Part shown: positions 10,114 through 19,135 of the stretch, one piece after another | Layout of the letters: each line of letters starts with the position of its first letter | How positions within the stretch are numbered: position 1 is the first letter of the stretch | Assembly (NCBI GenBank): GCA_028292545.1 | Contig: JAQGMC010000013.1 | Span: forward strand, 1-64,000 | DNA length: 64,000 nucleotides | From: Paucimonas sp. | GTDB taxonomy: Bacteria; Pseudomonadota; Gammaproteobacteria; Burkholderiales; Burkholderiaceae_D | Direction of reading: 5' to 3' | Position numbers and translations under genes: made by a program | Notes under the pieces: model-generated | What the model saw: the letters and a program-made list of their open reading frames with translations, nothing else | What the model was told of the DNA's origin: nothing | Database searches by the model: none

Positions 10114-11547
10114 ATGATTGCCCAGATCACCCCCGTTATCCTGTGCGGAGGGTCGGGCACCCGCCTGTGGCCGCTGTCGCGCAAGAGTTTTCCGAAGCAG
10201 TTCGTCCCGATCATCGGTGACAAGAGCCTGCTCGACCTGACGATTGCCAGGCTTGCACCAATCGGCTCACATATCATGGCAATCGCGGGAGAAGACCATC
10301 GCTTCCTCGTGGCGGGCGCGATGCAAGGCGCAGGCATACGCGGCGACCTCCTGCTTGAGCCGGTCGCGCGCAATACCGCTGCAGCCATGGCCGTGGCTGC
10401 ACTACGTGCCGCATCGGGCCCGAATGATGACCCGCTGCTGCTGTTCTGTCCGGCCGACCACCACATTCCCGACACGACGGCATTTGGCAAGACTGTAGCA
10501 AGCGGGGTGGCGGCAGCGAACGCGGGCGCCATCGTTACCTTCGGCGTCGTACCCGGCTTTCCTGCAACGGGTTACGGCTACATCCTGCGTGGCCAGCCGA
10601 GGACAGATGGCAGCTGGCAAGTCGATAAATTCATTGAGAAGCCGGACGTCGAAGCCGCAACCGGCTTGCTTTTGGCTGGCAACGCGCTGTGGAATGCCGG
10701 CATTTTCTTATGCCGCGCGCAGGTGCTGCTGGCAGCGCTGCAGGCGCATGCTCCGGACATACTGCAAGCTTGCCGCCATGCGATGGCCACTGCCAGCGAG
10801 GAAATCGCATCCAACGGCTGTCGCTTCATACGGCCCGATCCGGACGCCTTTGCATCCTGCCGTGCCCAAAGCATCGACTATGCCGTGATGGAGCCGCATG
10901 ACGCCATTGTCACCGTGCCGCTCACAGGACAGTGGAGCGACGTCGGCAGCTGGCATGCAGTCGCCAACCTGTGTGAGCCCGGCCCCGATATGAACCGTAT
11001 AAAGGGAATGGGCTTTGCACTCCACGCCACCCACACCTACATCAACGCACCCCACCGGCCAGTGGTCGCACTGGGCACGCACAATCTGTTGATCGTGGAC
11101 ACGCCGGACGCGTTGCTGGTGGCTGCCGAAAACTGCGCCGAACAGGTCAAGGATGTTGTTGCGATGCTGGAGAAGGCGCATTGTGCCCAGGCTGTTTCCC
11201 ACAGCAAGGTAATGCGGCCCTGGGGATGGTATGACAGCATCGATGCTGGCGAGCGCTTCCAGGTCAAGCGCATCGGCGTAAAGCCCGGCGCTGCCCTCAG
11301 CCTGCAAAAGCATTACCATCGGGCCGAGCACTGGGTGGTGGTCAAGGGTACTGCCGAAGTCACCTGCGGCGAGGACAAATTCCTGCTGGTTGAAAACCAG
11401 TCGACCTATATTCCGGCCGGCGAAATCCACCGGCTCGCGAACCCGGGGAAGGTCGAACTCGAACTGATAGAAATCCAATCCGGCAGCTATCTCGGCGAAG
11501 ACGATATCCAGCGACTGGAAGACTCGTATGGCCGCATTGCAAAGTAA
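10114..11547 (+). CDS. manC: mannose-1-phosphate guanylyltransferase/mannose-6-phosphate isomerase
   Basis: [39 protein letters not shown], and C-terminal PMI cupin [29 protein letters not shown]. Confidence 0.94.
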   Translation: MIAQITPVILCGGSGTRLWPLSRKSFPKQFVPIIGDKSLLDLTIARLAPIGSHIMAIAGEDHRFLVAGAMQGAGIRGDLLLEPVARNTAAAMAVAALRAASGPNDDPLLLFCPADHHIPDTTAFGKTVASGVAAANAGAIVTFGVVPGFPATGYGYILRGQPRTDGSWQVDKFIEKPDVEAATGLLLAGNALWNAGIFLCRAQVLLAALQAHAPDILQACRHAMATASEEIASNGCRFIRPDPDAFASCRAQSIDYAVMEPHDAIVTVPLTGQWSDVGSWHAVANLCEPGPDMNRIKGMGFALHATHTYINAPHRPVVALGTHNLLIVDTPDALLVAAENCAEQVKDVVAMLEKAHCAQAVSHSKVMRPWGWYDSIDAGERFQVKRIGVKPGAALSLQKHYHRAEHWVVVKGTAEVTCGEDKFLLVENQSTYIPAGEIHRLANPGKVELELIEIQSGSYLGEDDIQRLEDSYGRIAK

Positions 11548-12529
11548 GTCGCCGGCGCCGCGAATCTACGTCGCAGGTCATCGTGGCATGGTGGGCTCGG
11601 CAATCTTGCGGCATTTGCTCATGAGCGGCCATCCGCCGGCATGCATCCTGACGCGCTCACACGCAGAACTGGACCTTCTCGACCAAGCTGCTGTGCGGGC
11701 GTTCTTTGATCAAGCCGCGCCTGACCAAGTCTATCTCGCCGCTGCAAAAGTCGGTGGCATCCACGCCAACAATACCTTCCCGGCCGACTCCATCTACCAG
11801 AACCTGATGATGGAGGCGAACGTCATCGACGCTGCTTTTCGTCACGGCGTGCGCAAACTGTTATTCCTCGGCTCAAGCTGTATTTATCCCAGGCTGGCAA
11901 CGCAGCCGATAAGGGAGGAGGCGCTGTTGAGTGGCACGCTCGAAGGGACGAACGAGCCTTACGCGATCGCCAAGATAGCCGGCCTCAAGTTATGCGAAAG
12001 CTTCAACCGCCAGTACAGCGCCACGCATGGCATAGACTACCGTTGCGTCATGCCAAGTAACCTGTACGGGCCCGGCGACAACTATCACGCTGAAAACTCG
12101 CATGTCATACCGGCACTGATCCGCAGGTTCCATGAGGCGAAAACGCGTGGCGCACTTGGCGTCGAGGTATGGGGGACGGGCGCCGCACGGCGCGAGTTCA
12201 TGCACGTCGACGACATGGCGGCCGCTTGCGTCCACGTCATGAACCTTGAACCCGCCGTGCACGCTACGGTGAGCGCGCCTATGCGCAGCCACTTGAATGC
12301 CGGCTGGGGCGCCGATATTGCGATCGCCGATCTTGCGGCCATGGTAGCCACTACCGTCGGCTATCAAGGCAATCTGCAGTTTGACGCCAGCAGGCCCGAC
12401 GGCGTACCGCGCAAGCTTTTGGATAGCGCGCGCTTGCGTTCGGTGGGATGGGAGCCGCGCGTGCAACTCGCCGACGGATTGGTCGGAGCGTATCGGGATT
12501 TCCTGGACAATGAGTCACGTCGTATTTGA
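11528..12529 (+). CDS. fcl: GDP-L-fucose synthase
   Basis: [61 protein letters not shown]. Confidence 0.93.
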   Translation: MAALQSKSPAPRIYVAGHRGMVGSAILRHLLMSGHPPACILTRSHAELDLLDQAAVRAFFDQAAPDQVYLAAAKVGGIHANNTFPADSIYQNLMMEANVIDAAFRHGVRKLLFLGSSCIYPRLATQPIREEALLSGTLEGTNEPYAIAKIAGLKLCESFNRQYSATHGIDYRCVMPSNLYGPGDNYHAENSHVIPALIRRFHEAKTRGALGVEVWGTGAARREFMHVDDMAAACVHVMNLEPAVHATVSAPMRSHLNAGWGADIAIADLAAMVATTVGYQGNLQFDASRPDGVPRKLLDSARLRSVGWEPRVQLADGLVGAYRDFLDNESRRI

Positions 12530-12544
12530 GAGGCAGCGTCGATA

Positions 12545-13636
12545 ATGTCCACGCAACAGAAGGTCGCACTTATCACCGGCGTGACCGGCCAGGATGGCGC
12601 TTATCTCGCCGAACTCCTGCTGGGCAAAGGTTATGTCGTACACGGCATCAAGCGCCGGACATCCCTGATCAACACCGACCGCATCGACCACCTCTATCAG
12701 GATCCGCACGAAGATGATGTCCGTTTCTTCCTGCACCATGGCGACATGACCGATTCGTCCAGCCTGATCAGGATCATTCAGCAGACGCAGCCCGACGAAA
12801 TCTACAACCTCGCCGCGCAATCCCATGTCGCGGTCAGTTTCGAGGAGCCGGAATACACGGCCGACGCGGACGGCTTGGGGGTGCTGCGCATGCTCGAAGC
12901 CATCCGGATACTGGGGCTGGAGAAAAAAACACGCTTCTACCAGGCCTCCACCAGCGAGTTGTATGGAATGGCGCAGGAAACTCCGCAGTCTGAAACAACG
13001 CCGTTTTATCCGCGCAGCCCGTATGGCGTGGCCAAACTGTATGGCTACTGGATCGTGGTGAACTACCGCGAGGCTTACGGCATGTATGCCTGCAACGGCA
13101 TCCTGTTCAATCATGAAAGCCCGGTGCGCGGCGAGACCTTCGTGACACGCAAGATTACCCGCGCGCTGGCACGCATCAAGCTCGGCCTGCCTGAGCAGCT
13201 CTACCTGGGCAACCTCGACGCCCGGCGCGACTGGGGACATGCGCGCGACTATGTGGAAATGCAGTGGCTGATGCTGCAACAGGAAAAGCCCGAGGATTTC
13301 GTCATCGCCTCGGGGGTCCAGCACAGCGTGCGTGATTTCGTCGTCACCGCGGCCGCCCACCTGGGGCTGGATTTGCGCTGGCAGGGAAGTGGCGTGGAGG
13401 AAAAAGCTTATCTTGGCTCGCGCTGCGTGGTGGGTGTTGATCCGCGTTACTTCCGTCCAACTGAAGTCGATACCTTACTGGGCGACCCGACCAAGGCGCG
13501 TCAAAAGTTGGGCTGGCAGGCACGGACGAGCTTTGACGAACTGGTCAGGGAAATGGTCAGCGAAGACTTGCGCAATGCAGAGCGTATTGAACTGGTGAGG
13601 CAGCATGGCCACTCCACGGCCGGACATGCGAAATGA
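12545..13636 (+). CDS. gmd: GDP-mannose 4,6-dehydratase
   Basis: [89 protein letters not shown]. Confidence 0.95.
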   Translation: MSTQQKVALITGVTGQDGAYLAELLLGKGYVVHGIKRRTSLINTDRIDHLYQDPHEDDVRFFLHHGDMTDSSSLIRIIQQTQPDEIYNLAAQSHVAVSFEEPEYTADADGLGVLRMLEAIRILGLEKKTRFYQASTSELYGMAQETPQSETTPFYPRSPYGVAKLYGYWIVVNYREAYGMYACNGILFNHESPVRGETFVTRKITRALARIKLGLPEQLYLGNLDARRDWGHARDYVEMQWLMLQQEKPEDFVIASGVQHSVRDFVVTAAAHLGLDLRWQGSGVEEKAYLGSRCVVGVDPRYFRPTEVDTLLGDPTKARQKLGWQARTSFDELVREMVSEDLRNAERIELVRQHGHSTAGHAK

Positions 13637-13649
13637 AGTGGGAGATCCG

Positions 13650-14525
13650 ATGAAGCGCAAAGGAATTGTACTGGCCGGCGGCACTGGTTCCCGCCTTTAC
13701 CCTGCGACGCTGGTCATGTCCAAGCAACTGCTGCCGGTCTATGACAAGCCAATGATCTACTACCCGCTATCAACGCTGATGCTGGCTGGCATACGGGAAA
13801 TACTGATCATCGCCACGCCGCAGGATGCGCCGCGATTCGAGCAATTGCTGGGTGACGGCCGTCAGTGGGGCCTGGAACTCCGTTACGCAACCCAAGCCAG
13901 GCCTGAAGGTATCGCCCAGGCGTTTTTGATTGCCGAACAGTTCCTGCAAGATCACCCCGTTGCGCTCATCCTTGGCGACAATATCTTCTATGGAAATAAG
14001 CTGAGCCAGGACTTGGCCCGGATCGCAGCGGAGTCAACCGGGGCGACCGTTTTTGCCTACCAGGTGCAGGATCCCGAGCGCTACGGCGTGGTGGAGTTTG
14101 ACGCAAAGGGCCAGGCAATCAGCCTGGAAGAAAAGCCGGCCATGCCGAAATCGAACTTCGCAGTGACGGGACTCTATTTCTATGACAACGAGGTAGCCGC
14201 GCGCGCACGCGGCCTGGTGCCGTCGCCGCGCGGTGAGCTCGAGATTACGGATCTGAACCGTGGCTACCTGGAAGAGGGCAAATTGAATGTGGAGCTGCTC
14301 GGCCGCGGCCATGCCTGGCTGGATACAGGCACGCACGATTCGCTGCTGGAAGCGAGCCATTTCATTGCCACCATTGAGCGCAGGCAGGGCTTGAAGGTGG
14401 CCTGTCCTGAAGAGATTGCCTACCGCATGGGCTACATCAGCGCCGGCCAGCTCGAACAACTGGCAGCCCCTTTCATGAAGAGCCCCCAAGGTAAGTATCT
14501 GATCGACCTGCTATCGGAAAAATGA
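13650..14525 (+). CDS. rmlA: glucose-1-phosphate thymidylyltransferase
   Basis: [57 protein letters not shown]; purine-rich GTGGGAGA upstream of ATG 13650. Confidence 0.94.
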   Translation: MKRKGIVLAGGTGSRLYPATLVMSKQLLPVYDKPMIYYPLSTLMLAGIREILIIATPQDAPRFEQLLGDGRQWGLELRYATQARPEGIAQAFLIAEQFLQDHPVALILGDNIFYGNKLSQDLARIAAESTGATVFAYQVQDPERYGVVEFDAKGQAISLEEKPAMPKSNFAVTGLYFYDNEVAARARGLVPSPRGELEITDLNRGYLEEGKLNVELLGRGHAWLDTGTHDSLLEASHFIATIERRQGLKVACPEEIAYRMGYISAGQLEQLAAPFMKSPQGKYLIDLLSEK

Positions 14526-14563
14526 ACCGTATGCCCCTTGCGAATGCTGAGGGGCTGCGGCAC

Positions 14564-16564
14564 TCAGGAACGGGTGACCGCCGCGTCCGGTCCCTTGCGG
14601 TCGCTGCTTACCGCAAGTTCCTCGCTTCCCTGCTCCATATGTACCCAATCGACGATCTCGCCACTGGGTGCATAGCCTGACACCAGCTCGGTCAGCATCA
14701 GGCGGATCACCGCCACATCGTTGATGTCGAGCGCCATGCCCAGCGCTTGCAGCTTTTCCTCAAGCCGGGCCAGCGGAAGGAAGTCTTCGTTCGCGCGCAT
14801 GATCCGGGGGTTGGGCGTGCGCTGGGGACTTTCCCCAATCAGCAACTCTTCGTAAAGTTTTTCGCCCGGCCGTAAGCCGGTAATGCTGATGCCAATGTCG
14901 CCATCGGGATTCTCTTCATCCTGAACCGCGAGTCCGGAAAGCTCGATCATGCGCCGCGCCAGGTCAATGATGCGCACCGGTTCACCCATGTCGAGTACGA
15001 AAACTTCGCCCCCGCGAGCCATTGCACCTGCCTGTATCACCAGTTGCGCAGCTTCCGGAATGGTCATGAAATAACGCGTAATGTCCGGATGGGTCAGGGT
15101 AATCGGGCCACCATCCTTGATCTGCTGGCGAAATTTTGGCACCACGGAGCCGGAAGATCCGAGCACATTGCCAAAGCGGACCATCGACAGCCGGGTAACT
15201 CCCTTGCCAGCACCCGACGCGGCACAATCGGCTGCCAGTGCCTGAAGCACCATCTCTGCCAGCCGCTTGCTGGCACCCATGATGTTGGTGGGACGGACCG
15301 CCTTGTCAGTACTGACCAGCACGAAGTCCTGTGCACCGGCATCGATCGCCGCCCGCGCTGTCCTCAGGGTGCCCAATACATTATTCTTGATGCCTTCCGC
15401 CGGATTATGTTCGACCAGCGGAACATGCTTGTATGCCGCGGCGTGGTAAACGGTATGCGGCGACCAGGTCGACATCACTTCGCGCATTCGTTCCTGATCC
15501 TGCACCGAGGCCAGCAATGGCACCAGTTTCACCGCGGTTAGCGGGGGGGTGCAGAGCTTGGCTAACAGTTCCTGATGCAACTCGTACAAAGCAAACTCGC
15601 TCTGCTCGACAAGCAGCAAGGTATTGGGCGCCTGGCTCACGATCTGACGGCACAGTTCGCTGCCGATCGACCCGCCGGCGCCTGTCACCAGAACCACCTT
15701 GTCGCGTATGTTTTTGCCCAGGAGTATATGGTTGGGCGGCACCGGATCACGGCCCAATAAATCTTCGATGTCGAGTTCGCGCAGGTCGGTGGTGGAGACC
15801 CTGCCTTGGGCGAGATCCATCAGCCCGGGCAAGGTCCGCACCGAGACCTTGGCGTCGAGCATGGCGTTCAGTATCTCATTGCGCCGCTTCCTGCTAGCCG
15901 AAGGCATGGCCAGCAGAACATGGTTCACATTGAGGGATTCGACCACTCCCGTCAGATCCGCAGGACTGTAGATTGGGAGGCCGCTCAGCACATTACCGTG
16001 CAGGCGATTGTCGTCGTCAAGGAAGCCCACGGCCTGCATTTCGTGGCTGTTGGCCATTGCTGCAGCAAGCTCGCGCCCCGCGCTGCCGGCACCATAGATC
16101 AGCACCTTTGGCAGGCTCGCACGGCGCAAGTGATTTTTGTAAAGGCCGCTGAGCCAGTAACTGGCAAACGCGCGCGACGCGCCCACTGCCAACAACAACA
16201 GCAAGGGCTGAATCAGCCCTATGGTGCGCGGCACGCCAGGCATGCCGATGGCCGTGAAGATCGCCGAATACGCCAAGCCATACACCATGATGGCCTTCGT
16301 CACCGCAATCAGCGCCGGCCAGCCCGAGTAGCGGAAGATCGCGCGGTAAAGACCAGAAATGATGAAGATCGGCAGCGCAAGCGCGATCGAAGCAAGCATG
16401 GCTGTAACTGGCTCGCCCCACGGCGGCGTCCACTCACCGAGTCGCAGGTAGAAAGCAAGCCAGACGGTCAACGCGCAAAGGCTCGCATCCACCACCAGCA
16501 CCAGCATGCGTTTCGCGACGCGGGGAAGCGCCAGAACGGGTACGGCGGCGCGTTGAAGTGGCAT
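14564..16564 (-). CDS. nucleoside-diphosphate sugar 4,6-dehydratase, long membrane-anchored type (WbpM/FlaA1/CapD family)
   Basis: N-terminal hydrophobic segments, then VLVTGAGGSIGSELCRQIV and HAAAYKHVPLVEHNPAEGIKNNVLGT, VSTDKAVRPTNIMGASKR. Confidence 0.9.
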   Translation of the reverse strand: MPLQRAAVPVLALPRVAKRMLVLVVDASLCALTVWLAFYLRLGEWTPPWGEPVTAMLASIALALPIFIISGLYRAIFRYSGWPALIAVTKAIMVYGLAYSAIFTAIGMPGVPRTIGLIQPLLLLLAVGASRAFASYWLSGLYKNHLRRASLPKVLIYGAGSAGRELAAAMANSHEMQAVGFLDDDNRLHGNVLSGLPIYSPADLTGVVESLNVNHVLLAMPSASRKRRNEILNAMLDAKVSVRTLPGLMDLAQGRVSTTDLRELDIEDLLGRDPVPPNHILLGKNIRDKVVLVTGAGGSIGSELCRQIVSQAPNTLLLVEQSEFALYELHQELLAKLCTPPLTAVKLVPLLASVQDQERMREVMSTWSPHTVYHAAAYKHVPLVEHNPAEGIKNNVLGTLRTARAAIDAGAQDFVLVSTDKAVRPTNIMGASKRLAEMVLQALAADCAASGAGKGVTRLSMVRFGNVLGSSGSVVPKFRQQIKDGGPITLTHPDITRYFMTIPEAAQLVIQAGAMARGGEVFVLDMGEPVRIIDLARRMIELSGLAVQDEENPDGDIGISITGLRPGEKLYEELLIGESPQRTPNPRIMRANEDFLPLARLEEKLQALGMALDINDVAVIRLMLTELVSGYAPSGEIVDWVHMEQGSEELAVSSDRKGPDAAVTRS

Positions 16565-16621
16565 AGTCGTTATTCAGTGAATTCAGGGCGGGGATACGGA
16601 GGGCGATTGGCTGGAGCCGGC

Positions 16622-17113
16622 TCACTCCGCACGGCGTAACCCGGTAGCCGGCACAACCAGGCGCACCGGCTTGCTGAGGATCTCTATTAGCACAAGCGCG
16701 CGAGATTCAGCGTCGCGCATTTCATATACTGCGTCGAGCATCGAAAACGGGCCCGAAGTGAGGCGGACATTATCACCCGCTGAAAACAGCGGCTGCACCG
16801 AGGCTAGTGACTGTCGCTTTTGCAGCGCATCGATAAGTTGCTGACTCACTCGCGCGGCTTCGCCGCCGAACGTTACTAGTCGGGATACGCCCTTGGTGGA
16901 ACGGATCGGCGCCCAGCTTTTACCACAGCTAGAGGGATCAAGCTGGATGAACAAATAGCGCGGGAAAAGCGCTTCGTCAATTTCAGCAATTCCACTGGAC
17001 CGGAGTTTTTCAAACTTCGTAGTCGGAAGAAAGCAGTGATAGCCCTGCTGCTCAAGGTTCAGCAAAGCACGCGTTTCTTGCCTGGGCTTGGTGTGAACGA
17101 CGTACCAGAACAT
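16622..17113 (-). CDS. NusG-paralogue transcription antiterminator, RfaH-like
   Basis: MFWYVVHTKPRQETRALLNLEQQGYHCFLPTTKFEKLR...EALFPRYLFIQLD, KGVSRLVTFGGEAARV; short C-terminal KOW-like part; GGGAG upstream of the ATG. Confidence 0.88.
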   Translation of the reverse strand: MFWYVVHTKPRQETRALLNLEQQGYHCFLPTTKFEKLRSSGIAEIDEALFPRYLFIQLDPSSCGKSWAPIRSTKGVSRLVTFGGEAARVSQQLIDALQKRQSLASVQPLFSAGDNVRLTSGPFSMLDAVYEMRDAESRALVLIEILSKPVRLVVPATGLRRAE

Positions 17114-17143
17114 TGGGCTCCCAACGTAGGCTGGAAACCGCGG

Positions 17144-17172
17144 ATTCTAATACGGTACCGGGTGCCCGGCAA
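17144..17172 (-). promoter_or_regulatory. putative sigma70 promoter for the RfaH-like gene
   Basis: Minus strand TTGCCG (17167-17172), 17-bp spacer, TAGAAT (17144-17149), placed about 30 bp upstream of the start codon. Confidence 0.45.
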
Positions 17173-17249
17173 CGTTGAAGGAATACAAACGATGCCGGAG
17201 GCACAACTCGGCACCCGGTTTGGTGGGGCGACTCGAAGGGTTTCAGCGC

Positions 17250-17352
17250 GCAAAAAAACCTGCTGGTCGTGGGATGGATAGACATCAGGCTTGCGGTCAC
17301 GATCCACCGGATCGGCCCCCTGCGCTCCCGTCCCACGGCCAGCAGGTTCTTG
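17250..17352 (-). ncRNA. candidate unannotated rod-like small RNA
   Basis: 21-bp inverted repeat with 19 Watson-Crick matches (17257-17277 / 17328-17348), inner hairpin CGATCC-GGT-GGATCG (17300-17314), U7 tract after the 3' arm (17252-17258 as A on +), TACAAT box at 17359-17364 about 7 nt before the 5' arm. No credible ORF. Confidence 0.5.
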
Positions 17353-17358
17353 TAACTC

Positions 17359-17364
17359 ATTGTA
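17359..17364 (-). promoter_or_regulatory. putative -10 box (TACAAT) for the candidate sRNA
   Basis: Minus strand CTACAATGA, the same 9-mer as upstream of rnpB; no good -35 hexamer. Confidence 0.4.
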
Positions 17365-17497
17365 GCCGCCGGCGCGGAACCAGCTTTGCGAGCCATCAAC
17401 GCAGGCTGTATGTGCTTGGCCTACACGCGGGGCCAGAAAACCGGAAGTCGTCGTGAAGGAAAGCGTGAAGTGCGCGCCGATCGCACGCGCAGAAAAA

Positions 17498-17845
17498 AAC
17501 GAAGCAAGCCGATAGGCCGGATTCTGTTACGGCGCCTGGCGAACCAGGCGCTATGACAGCCATTCATCTAGGCCTGCGATTACTCGCAGGCTCAAGCTTC
17601 CTACCCGCACGCTCCGCGAGCAACATCATCGCGTGCCTCTTTGGAATTGCTCCAGGTGGAGGTTACCGCGTTTCACCCTTCGTGAACCTTGCCGGCTTGC
17701 GCCGCGTTCCCGAAGACTCGTCTCTGTGGCCCTGTTCCGCGCCTTGCGACGGACGGCCGTTAGCCGTCACCCTGCTCTGTGGAGTCCGGACCTTCCTCCC
17801 GCGCGCATTTGCATGCGCACCGGCGGCTGCCTGGCTTGCTTCGGC
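17498..17845 (-). ncRNA. rnpB: RNase P RNA (class A)
   Basis: Minus strand: 5' CGAAGCAAGCC (P1) ... GAGGAAGGTCCGGACTCCACAGAGCAGGGTGACGGCTAACGGCCG ... AGGGTGAAACGCGGTAACCTCC ... CCTAGATGAATGGCTGTC ... ACAGAATCCGGCCTATCGGCTTGCTTCG (P1') then T7. Ends inferred from P1 pairing. Confidence 0.96.
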
Positions 17846-17847
17846 CG

Positions 17848-18732
17848 TCATTGTAGCCCACGGCCGGCCCGATCCGGATCTGTGATGCCGGCCGCACCTC
17901 TACCGGCCTCATGCAAGGGCGGCCTGGCTTGCGCCAGGCCCGACAGGATCGCCAACTTGATGGTACGCATCGGGTCCAGCCGGTACACCGTGTCGAGCTT
18001 GAGGCCGCTCGGCAGGCGGCGCGCGGCCAGCAATACGGTCAGGCGGCCTTTGAGCGCATTAAGTGCCGCCGCCAGTTGCTGGCTCCAGGCATCGTCGACG
18101 CAGGCAAACACATCATCCAGCACCAGGATGTCGGGCTCGCGCAGCAAGGCACGGGCGACGCTGATGCATTGCCGCAGCCCCTGGCACAGCAGATTGCCAT
18201 GCTCGCCCATTTCGGTCTGGTAGGCCGCAGGCAAGCTGAGTATCGCTTCATGCACGCCCGCCTGCTGGCAAACCTTGATCACGCTGTCATGCGCAGCGCG
18301 CGGATTGGCCATCAACAGGTTGCCCAGTATCGAGCCGCCAAAGAGCATGGGGTCGCGCGTCACCACGGCAATGCGCACGGCTGCAACCGGCAGGCGCTGC
18401 TGCTGCTGTTGCTGCTGCTGCGGCGCCTGCACCAGGGCAATCGTGCCGCAGGCGGGACGATGCAAGCCCTGGATCAATTGCACCAGCGTGGTCTTGCCGC
18501 ATCCGGCCGGACCGACCGCCGCAACCAGCGCGCCGGGCGCGATATCCATCGACAACGTAGAGAAGACATACGGCTGCCGGCCGGCATGGCGAAATGCCAG
18601 GTGCTCCACTTGCACGCCGACCAGCGGTCGAACCCCTGGCACACCGGAATCATGTGGGGCATGGTGAAGGTCCTGCTTCCCGGGCGCCGTGGGGTCGACA
18701 GGGGGCACTGCGCTTGCCTCGATAGGGTTCAT
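17848..18732 (-). CDS. orphan, degenerate ABC-transporter ATPase domain (HlyB/RtxB exporter NBD-like)
   Basis: Walker A GPAGCGKTTL intact; LCQGLRQCISVARALLREPDILVLDDV aligns to signature/Walker B; AARRL aligns to H-loop. Q8 tract. ATG at 18732 preferred to the TTG at 18786. Confidence 0.65.
   Translation of the reverse strand: MNPIEASAVPPVDPTAPGKQDLHHAPHDSGVPGVRPLVGVQVEHLAFRHAGRQPYVFSTLSMDIAPGALVAAVGPAGCGKTTLVQLIQGLHRPACGTIALVQAPQQQQQQQQRLPVAAVRIAVVTRDPMLFGGSILGNLLMANPRAAHDSVIKVCQQAGVHEAILSLPAAYQTEMGEHGNLLCQGLRQCISVARALLREPDILVLDDVFACVDDAWSQQLAAALNALKGRLTVLLAARRLPSGLKLDTVYRLDPMRTIKLAILSGLAQARPPLHEAGRGAAGITDPDRAGRGLQ
17850..17855 (-). promoter_or_regulatory. putative -10 box (TACAAT) of rnpB
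   Basis: Minus strand CTACAATGA immediately before the P1 5' strand. Confidence 0.5.
18397..18423. repeat. CTG/CAG trinucleotide microsatellite encoding Q8 in the ABC ORF
   Basis: ctgctgctgctgttgctgctgctgcgg on + strand. Confidence 0.85.
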
Positions 18733-19135
18733 GGATTGTGTGTTGTGGAATGGACGGACGGAGAACACAACACGCACGGTAATCAAGAACGCGCCGTAAG
18801 CAACGCCATATTCATGGGATGCCGTCGAATTATTAGTACGAATTGACGCGCTGCTTTGTTATGACCGAACACTGGTTCGCAGGCGGAACTAGATTCGATG
18901 AAAAGCCAGGCGTGACGAGACGAATTACGGGTCGCGGTGCGGCTTGAGCGTCCGCATCGGTGCGGCAGCTGCGGCAGCTGCACGGGTGCAGTGCAGCAAT
19001 GCACGCATGTCGGCTTGCTGCCCGTCTATGGGCTCATGCCGCGGGCGCCAGCGCGCTGTTGCGCAAGGGGCGCGCCCGCAGCCGGTGCAGCCGTGGCGGC
19101 ATGCACAGCACGTGTGCGCCGCCCATCCAGAAGCT

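Noticed and set aside
14533-14555. Terminator between convergent rmlA and the WbpM-type gene
   Set aside because: GCCCCT/AGGGGC stem with an 11-nt loop but no T tract on either strand; too weak to call.
17250-17352. Interpretation of the hairpin region as SRP (4.5S) RNA or 6S RNA
   Set aside because: Lacks the conserved SRP core (GGTCAGG..CCGGAAGG..AGCAGCC) and is shorter than typical 6S RNA; kept only as an unclassified candidate.
17052-17399. Short minus-strand ORFs over the putative sRNA
   Set aside because: Two overlapping frames of similar length, no homologous motifs, and the region is explained by inverted repeats, a -10 box and a U tract.
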